Shown: positions 10,643 to 21,048 of the stretch, piece by piece
Numbering within the stretch: the first letter of the stretch is position 1
How the letters are laid out: every line of letters begins with the position of its first letter
Assembly: GCA_963765785.1 (NCBI GenBank)
Contig: CAVXXW010000020.1
Location: 1 to 64,000, forward strand
DNA: 64,000 bases
Source: AC-32 sp963765785
GTDB lineage: Bacteria > Actinomycetota > Thermoleophilia > Gaiellales > Gaiellaceae
Direction of reading: 5' to 3'
The notes under the pieces: generated by a model
Database searches by the model: none
What the model was told of the DNA's origin: nothing
The model's input: the letters and a program-made list of their open reading frames with translations, nothing else
Program-made: the position numbers and the translations under genes

Positions 10643-12142
10643 ATGACCGACCAGCCGATCGCGCCGAGCGAGCCCGAGCAGAAGAGCCGGTTCACCCTGC
10701 CGTCGGCGTACACGATCCTGTTCGCGCTGATCGTGCTGGCGGCGATCGCGACCTGGGTCATCCCGGCCGGCGTCTACAACCTCAACGCCTCCGGCGAGCC
10801 GATTCCGGGGACGTACCACGAGGTCGCGTCGAACCCGGCGCAGATCCTCGTCGACTCGCTGACGGCGCCGATCAACGGTCTCTACGGGATCGAGAACGCG
10901 AAGGGGAACATCAACTACTACAACTCGGGGACGCTGTTCGGCGCGATCGACATCGCGCTGTTCATCCTCGTGATCGGCGGGTTCCTCGGGGTGACGATGA
11001 AGACCGGGGCGATCCAGGCGGGCATCGGCAGCCTCGTCCAGCGGATGCAGGGCCGGGAGCGGTGGATGATCCCGGCCCTGATGAGCGTCTTCGCCCTCGG
11101 GGGCACGAGCTACGGGATGGCCGAGGAGAGCCTGGCGTTCTACGCGCTCGTCATCACCGTGATGATCGCCGCCGGCTACGACGCGCTGACCGGCGCCGCG
11201 GTCGTCCTGCTCGGCTGCGGGATCGGCGTCCTCGGCTCGACGGTCAACCCGTTCGCGACCGGGATCGCGTCGGGGATCGCCGGCGTCCCGATCAGCGACG
11301 GCCTCGATCGGCCGGCTGGTGATCCTGATCGTCGGCCTGGCGATCGGCATCTTCTTCGTCATGCGCTACGCCGAGCGCGTGAAGAAGGATCCGTCGAAGT
11401 CGGTCGTCTACGACATGAAGGCCGAGAACGAGGCGCGCTTCCGCGGCCGACGAGCGACGACGGCGAGCGTCGCGCTCACCGGCACGCAGAAGGTGATCCT
11501 GGCCGTGTTCGGGCTCGCGTTCGTGGTGATGATCTACGGCGTCATCCCGTGGGAGGACCTCGGGATCCCGTTCCCGACCTGGTGGTGGTGGTTCCCGGAG
11601 ATGACCGCCTCGTTCCTGCTGTTCGCGATCATCATCGGGCTGATCGGCCGGATGCGCGAAGGCGAGCTGACCACGAGCTTCGTCGACGGCGCCCGCGACC
11701 TGCTCGGCGTGGCGCTGATCATCGGCATCGCCCGCGGCATCACCGTGATCATGAACAACGGCCAGATCACCGACACCGTCCTGCACTGGGTCGAGAACGC
11801 CCTCGGCGACACGGGCGAGGTCGCGTTCGCGATCGTGATGTTCCTGCTCTTCCTGCCGCTGTCGTTCCTGATCCCGTCGTCGTCGGGGCTCGCGACGCTG
11901 TCGATGCCGATCATGGCGCCGCTCGCGGGGTTCGTCGGGGTCGTCGGCAGCGCTGGTCGTGACCGCCTACCAGAGCGCCTCGGGCGTGATGAACCTGTTC
12001 ATCCCGACGTCCGCCGTCGTCATGGGCGGCCTGGCGATCGCCCGCGTCCCCTACGGCACCTACCTGCGCTGGGTCTGGCCGCTGCTCGCGCTGCTCAGCG
12101 GCGCTGGTCGTCATCGTGCTCGCGATCTCGGCGGCGTTCTGA
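10643..12142 (+). CDS. arcD: YfcC/ArcD-type arginine-ornithine antiporter (frameshifted)
   Basis: A membrane carrier of the YfcC (C4-dicarboxylate/arginine-ornithine antiporter) family that would swap external arginine for internal ornithine. It starts at ATG 10643 behind GGAG, with FTLPSAYTILFALIVLAAI as first helix, then GGFLGVTMKTGAIQAGIGSL, the GTSYGMAEESLAFY signature, STVNPFATGIASG, and near the end LIPSSSGLATLSMPIMAPLAG. Corrected length is about 500 residues. At least three indels: an extra G near 11307, two bases missing near 11954, an extra G near 12106; the last two fall in near-identical AGCGCTGGTCG/AGCGGCGCTGGTCG contexts. It is divergent from arcA, with two palindrome copies between. 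Confidence 0.9.
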
Positions 12143-12158
12143 GCGCGAGGAGGATCAG

Positions 12159-12310
12159 ATGCGACGCGCCGTTGAGTGGCTGCTGATCGCTGGCCGGCGG
12201 CGCTCCTGGTCATCGGCCTGATCGCGTACGCGCGCGGCTCCAAGCACCACCGCGGCGACGAGGTCGGAAGCCACGGCACGAAGATCGTCATCGTGCACGT
12301 CGTCCCTTAG
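12159..12310 (+). CDS. Small membrane protein after arcD (one frameshift)
   Basis: ATG at 12159 follows GAGGAGG. With one indel near 12195 corrected, it encodes about 49 residues: a short charged N-terminus (MRRAVEWLL), one membrane helix rich in Ala, Leu and Ile, then a basic, His-containing tail (ARGSKHHRGDEVGSHGTK) ending IVHVVP. It starts 16 bases after the arcD stop and is probably co-transcribed. I do not recognise a family. A role as a small accessory subunit of ArcD is possible but only inferred from position. Confidence 0.5.
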
Positions 12311-12332
12311 AGACTCCGAACGGGTCAGCCGG

Positions 12333-12905
12333 CTACGGCAGCGGTTTGCACTCCTTGGTGAAGGTCTTCGCGGCGCTCTGCACCTGCGGGTACTGCGTGC
12401 GGGCGTTCGCGGCCGCTCCAGAGGACTGCGGCGCGGCGCTGGAGAGCGAGTCATCGACGGTCTGGACGACGCTGCGCCACTGGTCGAGGGCGCCGATGTA
12501 GGCGTTGAGCGCGTCCGTGCACGCGGCCGCGGCACTCGGGTGGAAACCGTGCAGCGTCTTCCCGAGATCGGTGGTCGCAGCGATCTCCTGCGAGGGAAGG
12601 TCGCCCATGCACTTCACGTACTGGTCGGCCGAGGTCGTGCGGCCGGCGACCGTGCCGCAGCTCCGGAACTTCGCGGCCGACTTGTTGGTGGTGGCCACGA
12701 ACGCGTCGTTCTTCGTCTTGTAGAGGTCCCATTCGCTGGCCGAGAGCCGTTGCTCGCTGCCGCCGGTCGTGATCGTGGGCGTGGTCGGCGTCGTCGACGT
12801 CGTCGACGTCGTGGGCTTGGTGCTCGAGCCCGACCCGCCGCACCCGGCCAGAGCCGCGGCGGCGATCGCGACTAAAGCCACGCCTGAAATCGTCTGTGTC
12901 TTCAT
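12333..12905 (-). CDS. Secreted lipoprotein, unknown function
   Basis: A 190-residue protein with a lipoprotein signal: MKTQTISGVALVAIAAAALAGC, lipobox LAGC with Cys at about residue 22. Then comes a Thr/Ser/Pro-rich linker (TKPTTSTTSTTPTTP), typical of a cell-surface spacer. The mature domain has four further cysteines (FRSC, VKCMGD, AACTD, KECKPLP) that could form two disulfides. I do not recognise the domain. Convergent with the arcD pair; a palindrome copy lies 37 bp upstream of the ATG. Confidence 0.8.
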   Translation of the reverse strand: MKTQTISGVALVAIAAAALAGCGGSGSSTKPTTSTTSTTPTTPTITTGGSEQRLSASEWDLYKTKNDAFVATTNKSAAKFRSCGTVAGRTTSADQYVKCMGDLPSQEIAATTDLGKTLHGFHPSAAAACTDALNAYIGALDQWRSVVQTVDDSLSSAAPQSSGAAANARTQYPQVQSAAKTFTKECKPLP

Positions 12906-12941
12906 GGCCTGGACTCTCCCGGAGCGCTCGTGCCGATGCCT

Positions 12942-12958
12942 CATCCCATGCGGATGAC
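12942..12958. promoter_or_regulatory. Recurrent palindrome, copy 3
   Basis: CATCCCATGCGGATGAC, a nearly perfect inverted repeat (TCATCC / GGATGA), 37 bp upstream of the minus-strand lipoprotein start at 12905. Confidence 0.55.
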
Positions 12959-12985
12959 CGCCCGGCCCCGGAGAGTTCAGGTCGC

Positions 12986-13199
12986 TCAGCTGGTGGCCTG
13001 GCCATGTTCCGTGCAGCCGCCTGCGCCTTGGCGACTCGGATCGAGGTCGTCGAGCTCCGAGCGGATGGTGCTCTCGGCGGCGTGGATCCTCTTGCCACAG
13101 GCGTCGACCTTCCGGCTGGCATAGAGCCCGCCGCCGGCCAGGACCAGCGGAGCAGCCCGAGCACGCGGAAAGCCGAGAGCCGATCACGATCCCGACCAC
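12986..13199 (-). CDS. Possible small membrane protein (frameshifted, uncertain)
   Basis: Minus-strand reading gives a hydrophobic start (a GTG near 13199 opening VVGIVIGSRLSA), then after an indel a second hydrophobic stretch and a charged tail with YASRKVDACGKRIHAAEST and ELDDLDPSRQ, ending at a TGA at 12986. It resembles many small one- or two-helix actinobacterial envelope proteins with a cytoplasmic helical tail. The start and the frameshift position are guesses, and no family is recognised. Confidence 0.3.
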
Positions 13200-13361
13200 G
13201 ACGCCGACCGTCCGCCGCCGCCAGCGCCAGCCCCGGGACGTCGCCGGTGTGGGGAGGACGCCGTGGCTGCGCCTCTGCCTTGCCTTCCTCTTCAGCTCAT
13301 CTGCGTCCTTTCTGTCGGCCGGGACCGGCCGGAGGCCGGCCGGGCCCGACGATGTGTCCTG

Positions 13362-14477
13362 CTACGACGTTTTCGTCGCGACCTGGACGAGCCGGGCTGC
13401 CGAGATCTGCCGCCGAGCGTCAGGGTCTCCTGCCCTGTAGGCCTTGACGTAGAGCTGCCGCGCTGTCGCCGTTCTTGATCGGAGGTCGGACTCGGGCTGG
13501 ATCGTGTACGCCGCGTTGCCGTTCGAGTCCCGTCTCGGCCGGCATCGGCGACGAGGTCGCGACGGGCGTCGAGACCATCGAGACATGCGTCGCGGACGAA
13601 CTGCCGCTTGTTGTTGCCTTGACCGTGATGGCTGACCTGGATCGGCATCTTCTCGACGTCACCGGGTCGGCAGAAGTGCACGGCGTCGACGATCGAGCCG
13701 GTCGCCGCGCGACGGCGAGGGTCCCCGGCCCGCGGGACTGCCGCCTCCGCCCCCGCCACCTGCCTCCTTGACCTTTGCGGTCGGATCCGAGAGCCCGGCC
13801 GTCTGAGCCGGCGCTGTTTTCGGCGACCACCTTGACCCGCAGGCGCTTCCCGGTGTCGGCTCCCTTGACGGTGTCCATATTTACCCCCGGCTCGCGCCGT
13901 TCGCGGGGCAGAGAGCTGAGGTTCGGAGTGCAGCTCTGCCGCTCGACGTGCTCGAGATCGGCTCGTTGCCCTTCCACTTCCTGTCGTCGCGGGCAGCGTC
14001 TTCGCCGAGACCACCGCCTGCCCGAGATGGTCGGCGGGCGGGAGCTCGACCGGCGCACCCCGCGCATGATCGGCGCCTCGCTTCGTCGCATTGACGCGCC
14101 GCGTCGTACTTGCCGTCCGGCGTCGAAGGCGGTCGACGTCGAGGCGACGATCAGTGTGGCCCTGGTCGGCGTTCAGGACGGTGTAGGTCGTGCCGGTCGC
14201 ATTTCCGATCTTTTTGCAGGATTCGCCGTTGTGCGTTGTAGCGAGAGCCACTGGAAGGTGAACCGTGGCTTTGCCACGACCCCTTGTTTCCCGTCGAGGA
14301 GGGAATCCCGACCTTGATCGGGTAGACGGGTACGTAATCGGTGTCAGGCTCCACTCGTGTTTGTCGGCGCGGCTTGACTTTGGCCGACGGCGCTCGACAC
14401 GACGAGGACGAGGCGGCGACCCGTTCCCAATGAGACGACAGCTGCCGCGGCGAAGAGCCTGGGCGTGCGCTCGGCAT
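13362..14477 (-). pseudogene. Secreted protein with Ig/fibronectin-like repeats, heavily frameshifted
   Basis: ATG 14477 follows GGAGGGAGG and opens a signal-peptide-like region (hydrophobic stretch, then SSAVGQSQAAP). Pieces in three frames then spell repeats of the Ig/FN3-like type common in actinobacterial surface proteins: ESCKKIGNATGTTYTVLNAD plus QGHT, and later VKGADTGKRLRVKVVAENSA. A Gly-rich linker follows, then a C-terminal domain containing AAYTIQPESDLR and QLYVKAYRAGDPDARRQ, ending at a stop at 13362. At least eight indels are needed. Blocks are in the right order and conserved, so sequencing error is more likely than decay. Function is probably adhesion or envelope structure; this is inference. 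Confidence 0.55.
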
Positions 14478-14607
14478 GATCCCGACCTCCCTCCTGGCGC
14501 TGAACAGAGAACGGCCAGTGTTCATCGCAGTCGCAGCGACGCCGCATCACCGCCGGGTGGACGGAAGAGGGGCGAGCGCGCGCCCCCGCCCCTCTCGATG
14601 CCACGAG

Positions 14608-15018
14608 CTAGTCGGCCACGTCGTGCCAGCGTACGACCAGGGCGTAGAGCACGATGATCGACAACGCGATCCCGCACAGCGCCCACAGCGGGTATGCGGA
14701 GCTCCCCACCCAGAGGAGCTGGATGATGAGGTTCAGGCACACGGCCACGATCGCGAACCAGCGTCCCCACGATGCCCCGGAGAGCCGCGCCCGGCCCGCC
14801 AGGGCCAGGAGGATGCCCCAGATGATCATGATCACGCCCCACCCGGTGGAGTCGAAGATGATGATCTGGTCGGGGGTCGCGCGGGCGAAGTAGCCGCCCC
14901 TGATCACGGCGATCAGCCCCTGAAAAGCGTCGAGCAAACCGACGACGACCATGATGATGCCGGCGAAGCCGATCCACCCAGTCCCCGCGCTTCCAGTCTG
15001 AGAATCCCTACTTGCCAC
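14608..15018 (-). CDS. DUF7144-type integral membrane protein
   Basis: A 136-residue protein with four hydrophobic segments: residues of about 15-40 (GWIGFAGIIMVVVGLLDAFQGL), 55-80 (STGWGVIMIIWGILLALAG), 85-108 and 110-130. The GWxxFAGxxMxxxGxxxxxxGL opening and the WGxxxxxxGxxL second helix are typical of the actinobacterial DUF7144 family, whose role is unknown. I chose GTG at 15018 because AAGGAGGG lies just upstream. A palindrome copy lies 207 bp upstream, beyond the stop of the LuxR gene. Confidence 0.8.
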   Translation of the reverse strand: MASRDSQTGSAGTGWIGFAGIIMVVVGLLDAFQGLIAVIRGGYFARATPDQIIIFDSTGWGVIMIIWGILLALAGRARLSGASWGRWFAIVAVCLNLIIQLLWVGSSAYPLWALCGIALSIIVLYALVVRWHDVAD

Positions 15019-15224
15019 CTTCCCTCCTTCGCGTCCCGCATGGTTGCTGGGGGAGGATCTGCGCGGGACGCCAGGCGGACAATACGACACGGGCTGGACG
15101 AGCGAGACCGCAAGGGTCCGCAGCGTCCCGGCCCCCTCCGGCCGGGACGCCACGTCCTGCCGAGGGCTCCGGCGACGCGACAGCCCTCGTCCGGCCCGAG
15201 GATCGGCCCGACCCCGGAAGGCCA

Positions 15225-15245
15225 CATCGTCCCGATCGGACGAAC
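15225..15245. promoter_or_regulatory. Recurrent palindrome, copy 4
   Basis: CATCGTCCCGATCGGACGAA: symmetric around CGATCG, with half-sites TCGTCC / GGACGA. It lies just downstream of the first LuxR-type gene and 207 bp upstream of the DUF7144 start, farther than the other copies. Confidence 0.5.
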
Positions 15246-15248
15246 GCT

Positions 15249-17533
15249 CTACGCGCGCCTGGGTTGCTCGAGGACGTCGGCCCGCTCGACGAGGCCGAGC
15301 TCTGTCGCCCGCTGGATCGCCTCGCTGCGGGACGAGGCGCCGAGCTCCGGTAGGTGCAGATGGCCTGCGTCTTCACGGTGTTCCGCCGAGGTCCTTGAGA
15401 TGCTCGGCGATCTCCCTGAACGTCAGGTGCGTGGTCAGGAGCGGGAGGAGCCGCAGCTCGGGCAGGGGTCAGCTGCTCGACCTGATTGCTCGTGTGGCGG
15501 TTCCCGAGCTCCGCGGCCAGTTCGTCGGCCTCCGCGTGCAGGACGCCCAGGTCGGGGCCGGCGGCGAGCGCCGCCCGCACCTGCTCCAGGACCGCGGACG
15601 CGCCGGCCGGGTCGGCGAGCTCCATGCGCAGGCGCGCGGCCTCGAGCCTGACCTGCGCCGTGAACCACGGGAACGCAAGCGCCCCCGGCTGCGGCGCGAG
15701 GCGCTCGGCACGTACGAGGTCGTCGCGGGCACGGACCCAGTCGCCGTTGTGGAACGCAGCGCGGGCGCTTGCGGCGTACGTCAGCGCGCTCTTCACGGTG
15801 TCGTCGAGGTGGGCGTCCTGAAGGGCGTCGCGCGCCTGCACGGCGAGGTCGTCGGCGTCGTCCCAGCGGCCGTCCGCACCGGCGAGAAGTGACCGCTCGG
15901 CGAGCGCGCAGGCGCCGATATCGACCAGGCTCGCGGCCGTCGCCGCGGAATAGGCATCGGCGAGGATCTCGTCCGCGACCGCACTGTCACCGCCGAGCAG
16001 ACGGGCGGTGGCCAGGTAGAAGAGCGCGCTCGAACGCCATGAGCTTCCCGGCGCGAGCCTGGCGACGGCGAGCTCCGCGTCCTCGCGCATTTGCCCGACG
16101 CCGGACCGGCAGATCGCCGCCGAGACCAGGGCCGCCCACGCGCTGGCCGGGCTGCCGTCGGGCATCGGCGCCTCGGCCGGAGCCCGCTCGGCGATCTCCG
16201 CCCAGCGCACGGCACCCTCGTCGCGCCCCTCGAGCCCCAGCACGAAAGCGCCGGTCGCGGCCAGCGCGGGGTGGCGCTCGAGCAGCTCGTCGTCCTCGAG
16301 CAGGGCGAGCCAGCGTGCGATCGTGGCGAACCGGCCGCCGTAGTAGAGGCGCAGCAGGAAGCGTTCGACCAGCTCGGCGAACCGGTCGCGGTCACCGGAC
16401 GTGTTCGCGTACTCGATGGCGCTCTCGACGTCGCCTCGCCTCTCGCACCACGCGGACGCCCGCGCCGCGATCGTCTCCGCAAGGCCCGGCTCGCCCCGCC
16501 GCAGCTCCGAGACGAGCGCCTCGCGGAACAGGTTCTGGAAGCGGTAGGTCCGCGGCCTCGCGTCCGCGACGCGGATCAGGAAGAGATTCGACTCCGCGAG
16601 CTCCTCCAGCTTGGACGCCGACCGCGAACGGTGCAGCGCCGCGTCGCAGAGCGGGCCGCTGAGCCGGTCGAGGATCGACGCGCGGACGAGGAACTCCTGG
16701 TCCTCTGCGGACAAATAGTCGAGGTGCTCGAAGCGGATGTAGTCGCTGACGAAGCGGTCCGAGCCCCGGAAGGCGGAGATCGGCTCGTCGTCGGAGCGCG
16801 CGAGCTGGGCGAGCCCGGCGAGGTAGACGCCTGCGGGCCACCCCTCTGTGCGGTCGGTGGTCTCGGCGACCTCGGCGTCCGACACGGTCAGGCCCGCGCC
16901 GCGCAGGAGCCGGCCGACCTCCTTCTCGGACAGACGGAGCTCGTCGATCCCGAAGCGGACGACTCTCGCATCCGCGCGCAGGGCATCGAGCGGAAGCGGC
17001 GGCTCGGCGCGGCTCGTGAGCACGACCCGCGCCGTCGGCGGCAGGACGCACACCACCTCGCGGACGATCGCGAAGCTGTCCTCGCCGTCGAGCAGGTGCA
17101 GGTCGTCGACGAGGAGCGTGAACGGCCCGGACGCCTGGATCGAACGCTGGAGCCGGGCGACCATCGTCGTGAGCGAGCGCCGCGGCCTCGCCAGCACCTC
17201 GACGAGCTGCCGGTCGCAGACGCCGATCCGGTGCAGCGCGAGCGCGAGGTACGTCAGCAGCGTCACGGGGTCGTTGTCGCGCTCGTCGACGCTCAGCCAG
17301 CCGATGGGCTGCGTGTCGACGTAGGCGTAGAGGTCCGCGAGGAGCGTGGTCTTGCCGTAGCCGGCGGGCGCGACGACGAGCGAGACGTTGGCGGGCGGCT
17401 TCGGACGGAGGCGGGTGACGAGATCCGGGCGCGGGATCGTCCCCTCACGTAGGCGCGGCGGCGCGAGCTTCGACTCCAGGAGCGCAAACGGCGCCCGGAG
17501 GGGCTCGAGCGGGCCTGCTCGCGGGATCTCCAT
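15249..17533 (-). CDS. MalT-like LuxR transcription regulator (ATPase-TPR-HTH), 3' frameshifts
   Basis: A large ATP-dependent regulator of about 760 residues. After LLESKLAPPRLREGTIPRP comes Walker A VVAPAGYGKTTLL (about residue 60), Walker B FTLLVDDLHLLD, then a long helical TPR-like region, and a C-terminal LuxR HTH. The last 70 residues need two or three indel corrections near 15475-15290 and then read as LTFREIAEHL, NTVKTQAICTYRKLGASSRS and EAIQRATELGL. MalT-type proteins bind an inducer and ATP, oligomerise and activate transcription. Here the effector is unknown. The ATG at 17533 is chosen over an upstream in-frame start because it sits just before the conserved SKLAPP region. A palindrome lies 82 bp upstream. 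Confidence 0.88.
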
Positions 17534-17591
17534 GGCTCCCCTCACGGAACCGAACGCCTCGGTCCCGCTCGACCTCGTGGACGATTGGATT

Positions 17592-19832
17592 TCAACCGGA
17601 TCCCGCGGCGACCGCATCACCCTGTCTGGATGAGGGGTCGCCGTCGGCCCCGACCTCGATCAGGCCGAGGCCGTGGGCGCGGGCGACGGCCTCGCTCCGG
17701 CTGGACGCGCCGAGCTTCCGATAGACGCTGATCGCCTGCGTCTTGACCGTGTTGCGGGAGAGGAAGAAGCGGGTGCCGATCTCCCGGAACGACAGGTGCG
17801 TCGCCAGCATCGGCACGAGCCTCAGCTCGGCAGCGGTGAGCCCGACCGACCGGCCGTCGACACCGGCCGGCATCGCCCGGATCTCCGCGGCGAGGAGATC
17901 TCGCCGGCGGCGCAGGATACCGAGTCGCGGGCAGAGCGGCTTGGAGCTCGTCCACCTCGGCGAGCAGCGCGCCGGCCGCCGCCGAGTCGCGCAGGGTCGA
18001 CCTCGGCCTCGCGCGAGCTGGAGTCGGGCCTGCACCGCGAGCCAGGGCAGGCTGCGTCCGAGCTCGGGCAGGAGCGCCCTGGCGGCCGCGAGGGCCGTGA
18101 ACGCCTCGGGAGAATGGCCGTGGAGGAGCTCGAACCGCGCCAGCATGGCGAGAGTCAGCGCAGAGGTCGGATACGCCTCGAGGTTCCCGTGTGCCACCTC
18201 CGCGCGGGCGAGGTCGAGCAGCCGGCCGGCCCTGATCCCTTCCCCCTCCGCGGACGCGACCAGCGCTCTCTGGGTCAAGGCGATTGCGCTCGTCTCCCTG
18301 GAGCCGAACCGCCTCGCGGCGTGCTCGGCACGGGTGAGGACCGCGTCGGCCCGCTCGTTGTCGCCGAGGAGAGCGTGGGCGGTGCCCTGGAGCAGCAGGC
18401 CGTACGGACGCCAGCAGTCGTCGAGCTGACAGCAGGCTCACGGCGGACTCGGCGGCGGCGAGCATCGAGTCGACGCCGTCGATGCACATCGCCGCGCAGA
18501 CGAGGTCGATCCGGGCGGCGAGCGGCTGCGGGACTCGCCTGGCCCTCCGGCCGGCCGGACCGCGAATGCTCGCCGCGAGGCAGCGCTCGGCCTCCGAGCC
18601 GTCTCCTCGCTGCGCGTGCAGTCGAGCGGCGAGCACGGCGATGTCCGGATAGTCCGCGATCTCGGCGTGCTTCTCGAGGCGCGCGATCCACTCGAGGAGC
18701 TTCCCGTCACGGCCGTCGTTGTGCAGGTCCGGGGCGACCCGCCTCGACCAGCTCGGCCATGTGAGCGGGGTCTGCCCCCGCGCAGGCGTGGCGGAGAGCT
18801 CCCTCGGGCTCGCCGTTCGCCTCGAGCCAGGCAGCCGCCAGCCGTTCGAGATCGCGCGCGAGCGACGGCTCCTGCTCCTCGAGCTCGACCCTCAGCTGCT
18901 TGCGAACCGCGTGGTGGTAGCGGAACCACTGCCGGTCCCGGTCGAGCGCGATCAGGAACACCTGCGAGCCCTCGAGGGACGAGAGCATGAGCACGGAGTC
19001 GTCGCGTTCGAGAACGGCGTCGCAGAGCGACGGCGAGAGGCGGGTGAGGATCGACGTCCGGCGTGCGAACGCGCGCTCCTCGGGCGTGAGGGTCGAGAGG
19101 CACTCGGATTGCAGGTAGCCGCGCAGGTCGCCGTCGCCGTTCTGCAGGCGCAGTGACAGCCCGGCCAGCCGGATGCCCTCGGCCCAGCCTTCGGTGCGCT
19201 CGACAACGTCGTCGAGCTGCGCATCGGAGACGGCGACACCCATTGACCGGAGCAGCGATCGCGCCTCGCGTCGCGTGAAGGCGAGGTCGTGCGGGGACAG
19301 CTCGAGCAGCTCGCCTCCCGCGCGAAGGCGCGGCAGGGAAGGCAGCGGCTGTACGCGCCCGGCCAGCACCACCATCGAGCCCGCGGGGACGTGCTTGAGG
19401 AGCGCGGTGACGACGTCGGAGGCGTCGGCGTCCATCGCGTGCGCGTCGTCGAGCACGAGCACGAACGCCGTCTCGATCGACGCGAGCGCCGACCCGAGTG
19501 CCGGCACCGATGCTCCGTCCGCGTCGATGTCCGGCCCGCCGAGGCTGCGGAGAGCGTCGGCGACGACGCCGACGAGGGTGGCGGACATCCGTCCCGCGCC
19601 GATCGAGCGGCGCGAATGCGAAGGCACGATCGTCCCGCCGTGCCCACTGAGCGAGCAGCGTGGTCTTGCCGTATCCGGCGGGCGCGACGAGCACGACGAC
19701 AGACTGCGAGCGCGCAGCCCGCAGCCGGTTGACGAGCGCGGCACGGGACACCTCGCCGGTCGACGACGGGCCCGTATCGGCCGCCTGCAGTCGCCGGCTC
19801 CGGCCCGGTGCGCCGCCGACGCGCCGTTCCAT
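17592..19832 (-). CDS. Second MalT-like LuxR transcription regulator (frameshifted)
   Basis: Paralogue and likely co-regulator of the downstream regulator gene. It opens at ATG 19832 (MERRVGGAPG), with Walker A VLVAPAGYGKTTLLAQW, then Walker B FVLVLDDAHAMD, the SMVVLAGR strand, LERDDSVLMLSSLEGSQVFL, and a helical region. The C-terminal HTH is clear: LSFREIGTRFFLSRNTVKTQ, AISVYRKLGASSRSEAVARA. Indels near 19630, 18720, 18430 and 17990 break the frame; corrected length is about 740 residues. The HTH recognition segment NTVKTQAI is shared with the first regulator, so both may read similar sites. A palindrome copy lies 91 bp upstream, and another serves the divergent gene. Confidence 0.85.
17615..17635. 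promoter_or_regulatory. Recurrent palindrome, copy 5
   Basis: CATCACCCTGTCTGGATGAG, 82 bp upstream of the first MalT-like regulator (minus) and overlapping the last codons of the second one. The GGATGAGG half resembles a MalT box (known consensus GGGGA(T/G)GAGG), which is suggestive only. Confidence 0.5.
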
Positions 19833-19922
19833 CGCCTTCGTCCCCACTCGCGAGCTCTCCCTTTCGACGGGGGTTGTACCCGGACAATTACAGATCGGCG
19901 GCACGATCTTGCATCGGTTCCT

Positions 19923-19940
19923 CATCCCATCTGGGCGATC
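19923..19940. promoter_or_regulatory. Recurrent palindrome, copy 6
   Basis: CATCCCATCTGGGCGATC, 91 bp upstream of the second MalT-like regulator on the minus strand. The same divergent intergenic region holds copy 7, as at arcA/arcD. Confidence 0.5.
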
Positions 19941-19983
19941 GGCTGGCACCACAGCCGGCAGCCGGGCCCGCCGCGACGTCTGT

Positions 19984-20000
19984 CATCCTCTCGGGATGAC
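19984..20000. promoter_or_regulatory. Recurrent palindrome, copy 7
   Basis: CATCCTCTCGGGATGAC, with outer half-sites TCATCC / GGATGA, 61 bp upstream of the plus-strand small membrane protein at 20061. Confidence 0.55.
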
Positions 20001-20060
20001 GCGCAAGGCCCCTCGCGGGACCATCGTTCGCGTCACAATCACCGAATCGGAGGTCTCTCG

Positions 20061-20294
20061 ATGCCCCTGGCCGACTACCCGCTGCTGGAAGTCGTATGGT
20101 CGATGTTCATCTTCTTCGCCTTCGTGATCTGGGTCTACCTCCTGATCCTCGTGCTCGCGGACAACTTCCGCCGCCACGATCACTCCGGCTTGGCGAAGGC
20201 AGGCTGGACGCTCTTCGTGATCTTCACGCCCCTGATCGGCGTCCTCGTCTACATGATCGCCCGGCCGCACACGGACCAGGAGATGGTCGTCTGA
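20061..20294 (+). CDS. Small membrane protein with PLDc_N-like domain
   Basis: A 77-residue protein with two membrane helices: LEVVWSMFIFFAFVIWVYLL at about 8-30 and AGWTLFVIFTPLIGVLVYMI at about 47-67. The pattern of a first helix, a charged loop (ADNFRRHDHSGLAKAGW) and a second helix ending VYMIARP is the phospholipase D-nuclease N-terminal (PLDc_N) type, common as a stand-alone protein in actinobacteria. The ATG at 20061 follows CGGAGG. The stop overlaps the start region of the next lipoprotein gene. The role is unknown. Confidence 0.85.
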   Translation: MPLADYPLLEVVWSMFIFFAFVIWVYLLILVLADNFRRHDHSGLAKAGWTLFVIFTPLIGVLVYMIARPHTDQEMVV

Positions 20295-20992
20295 TCGACC
20301 GATTCGTTCGCACGGCGGCCTTCTCGGGCTCGGCCCTGCTCTTCGCATTTGCCGTCGCCGCCTGCGGCGGCGGCTCGGGCAGCGGAGCCATCGGCACGCT
20401 CCCGGAGGCGACGCGCACTGCACCGGTCGTCCCGACGACCACCGAGCCCGTCGCCACGGAGCCCGCGCCGCCGGAGACGACGGAGCCGACGCTCACCGAG
20501 ACCGAGCCGGCCCTACCGATCGTCAGCGTGCCGACGACGACGGTCCCGACGACCCCCTCGCCCAGCACGCCCGAGGTGACGCCGCCGGTCGCGGTCACCG
20601 TGCCGGTGCCCGGGCCGACTACGACCGTGACGACCCCCGGGCCGACGGTACGGCGCCGGGGCCGACCGTGACCGTGACGACGAGCCAGCCGACCTCGCCG
20701 ACGCTCACGGTGACGCAGACCGTGCTTCAGCCCACGACGGCGACGTCGACCGTCACCCTCACGGCAACGGCTCCGGCGTCCACCGTCACCACTCCGGCTG
20801 CCACCGTGACGGTGACGACGGGCAACCCGGGCGCGGCAGCGGCGGCCGGCGCCGCTGCGGCGTCGAGCGGCGAGGAGGACACGACGGACTCGGGCTGGGT
20901 CGCGTTCGCGATCCTCGCCTTCGGGGCTTGCGTCGGCGATCGTCTGGTGGTGGCGCGGCAGGCATCCGGCCGAGACGCCGCCGGCGGCGTAG
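20291..20992 (+). CDS. Thr/Pro-rich lipoprotein with C-terminal membrane anchor (two frameshifts)
   Basis: The N-terminus is a lipoprotein signal (RTAAFSGSALLFAFAVAAC, then GGGSGSG). About 150 residues of low-complexity Thr/Pro/Val sequence follow, with repeated PTTT, TVTT and TPSPST runs, and a C-terminal helix (DSGWVAFAILAFG, then ASAIVWWWRGRH) with a basic tail ending ETPPAA. Indels lie near 20650 and 20928. With a lipid anchor at one end and a transmembrane helix at the other, the chain may span the cell wall as a tether. The start is unclear: CTG at 20291 overlapping the previous stop is the best candidate. No sortase LPXTG motif is present. Confidence 0.6.
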
Positions 20993-21048
20993 GACGGTTC
21001 ATCCCGGTTGTACGAGGCTGCCGGACCGGCGGCGCGGGAGGATGCCCT

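Noticed and set aside
11290..12130. Programmed frameshifting in arcD
   Set aside because: There are at least three shifts of different sign and no slippery heptamer with a downstream pseudoknot; the density matches the error-prone left half of the window.
20400..20860. Possible DNA minisatellite
   Set aside because: The repetitiveness is at the protein level (Thr/Pro/Val codons in a lipoprotein tether) with varied codons, so it is coding rather than a simple repeat.
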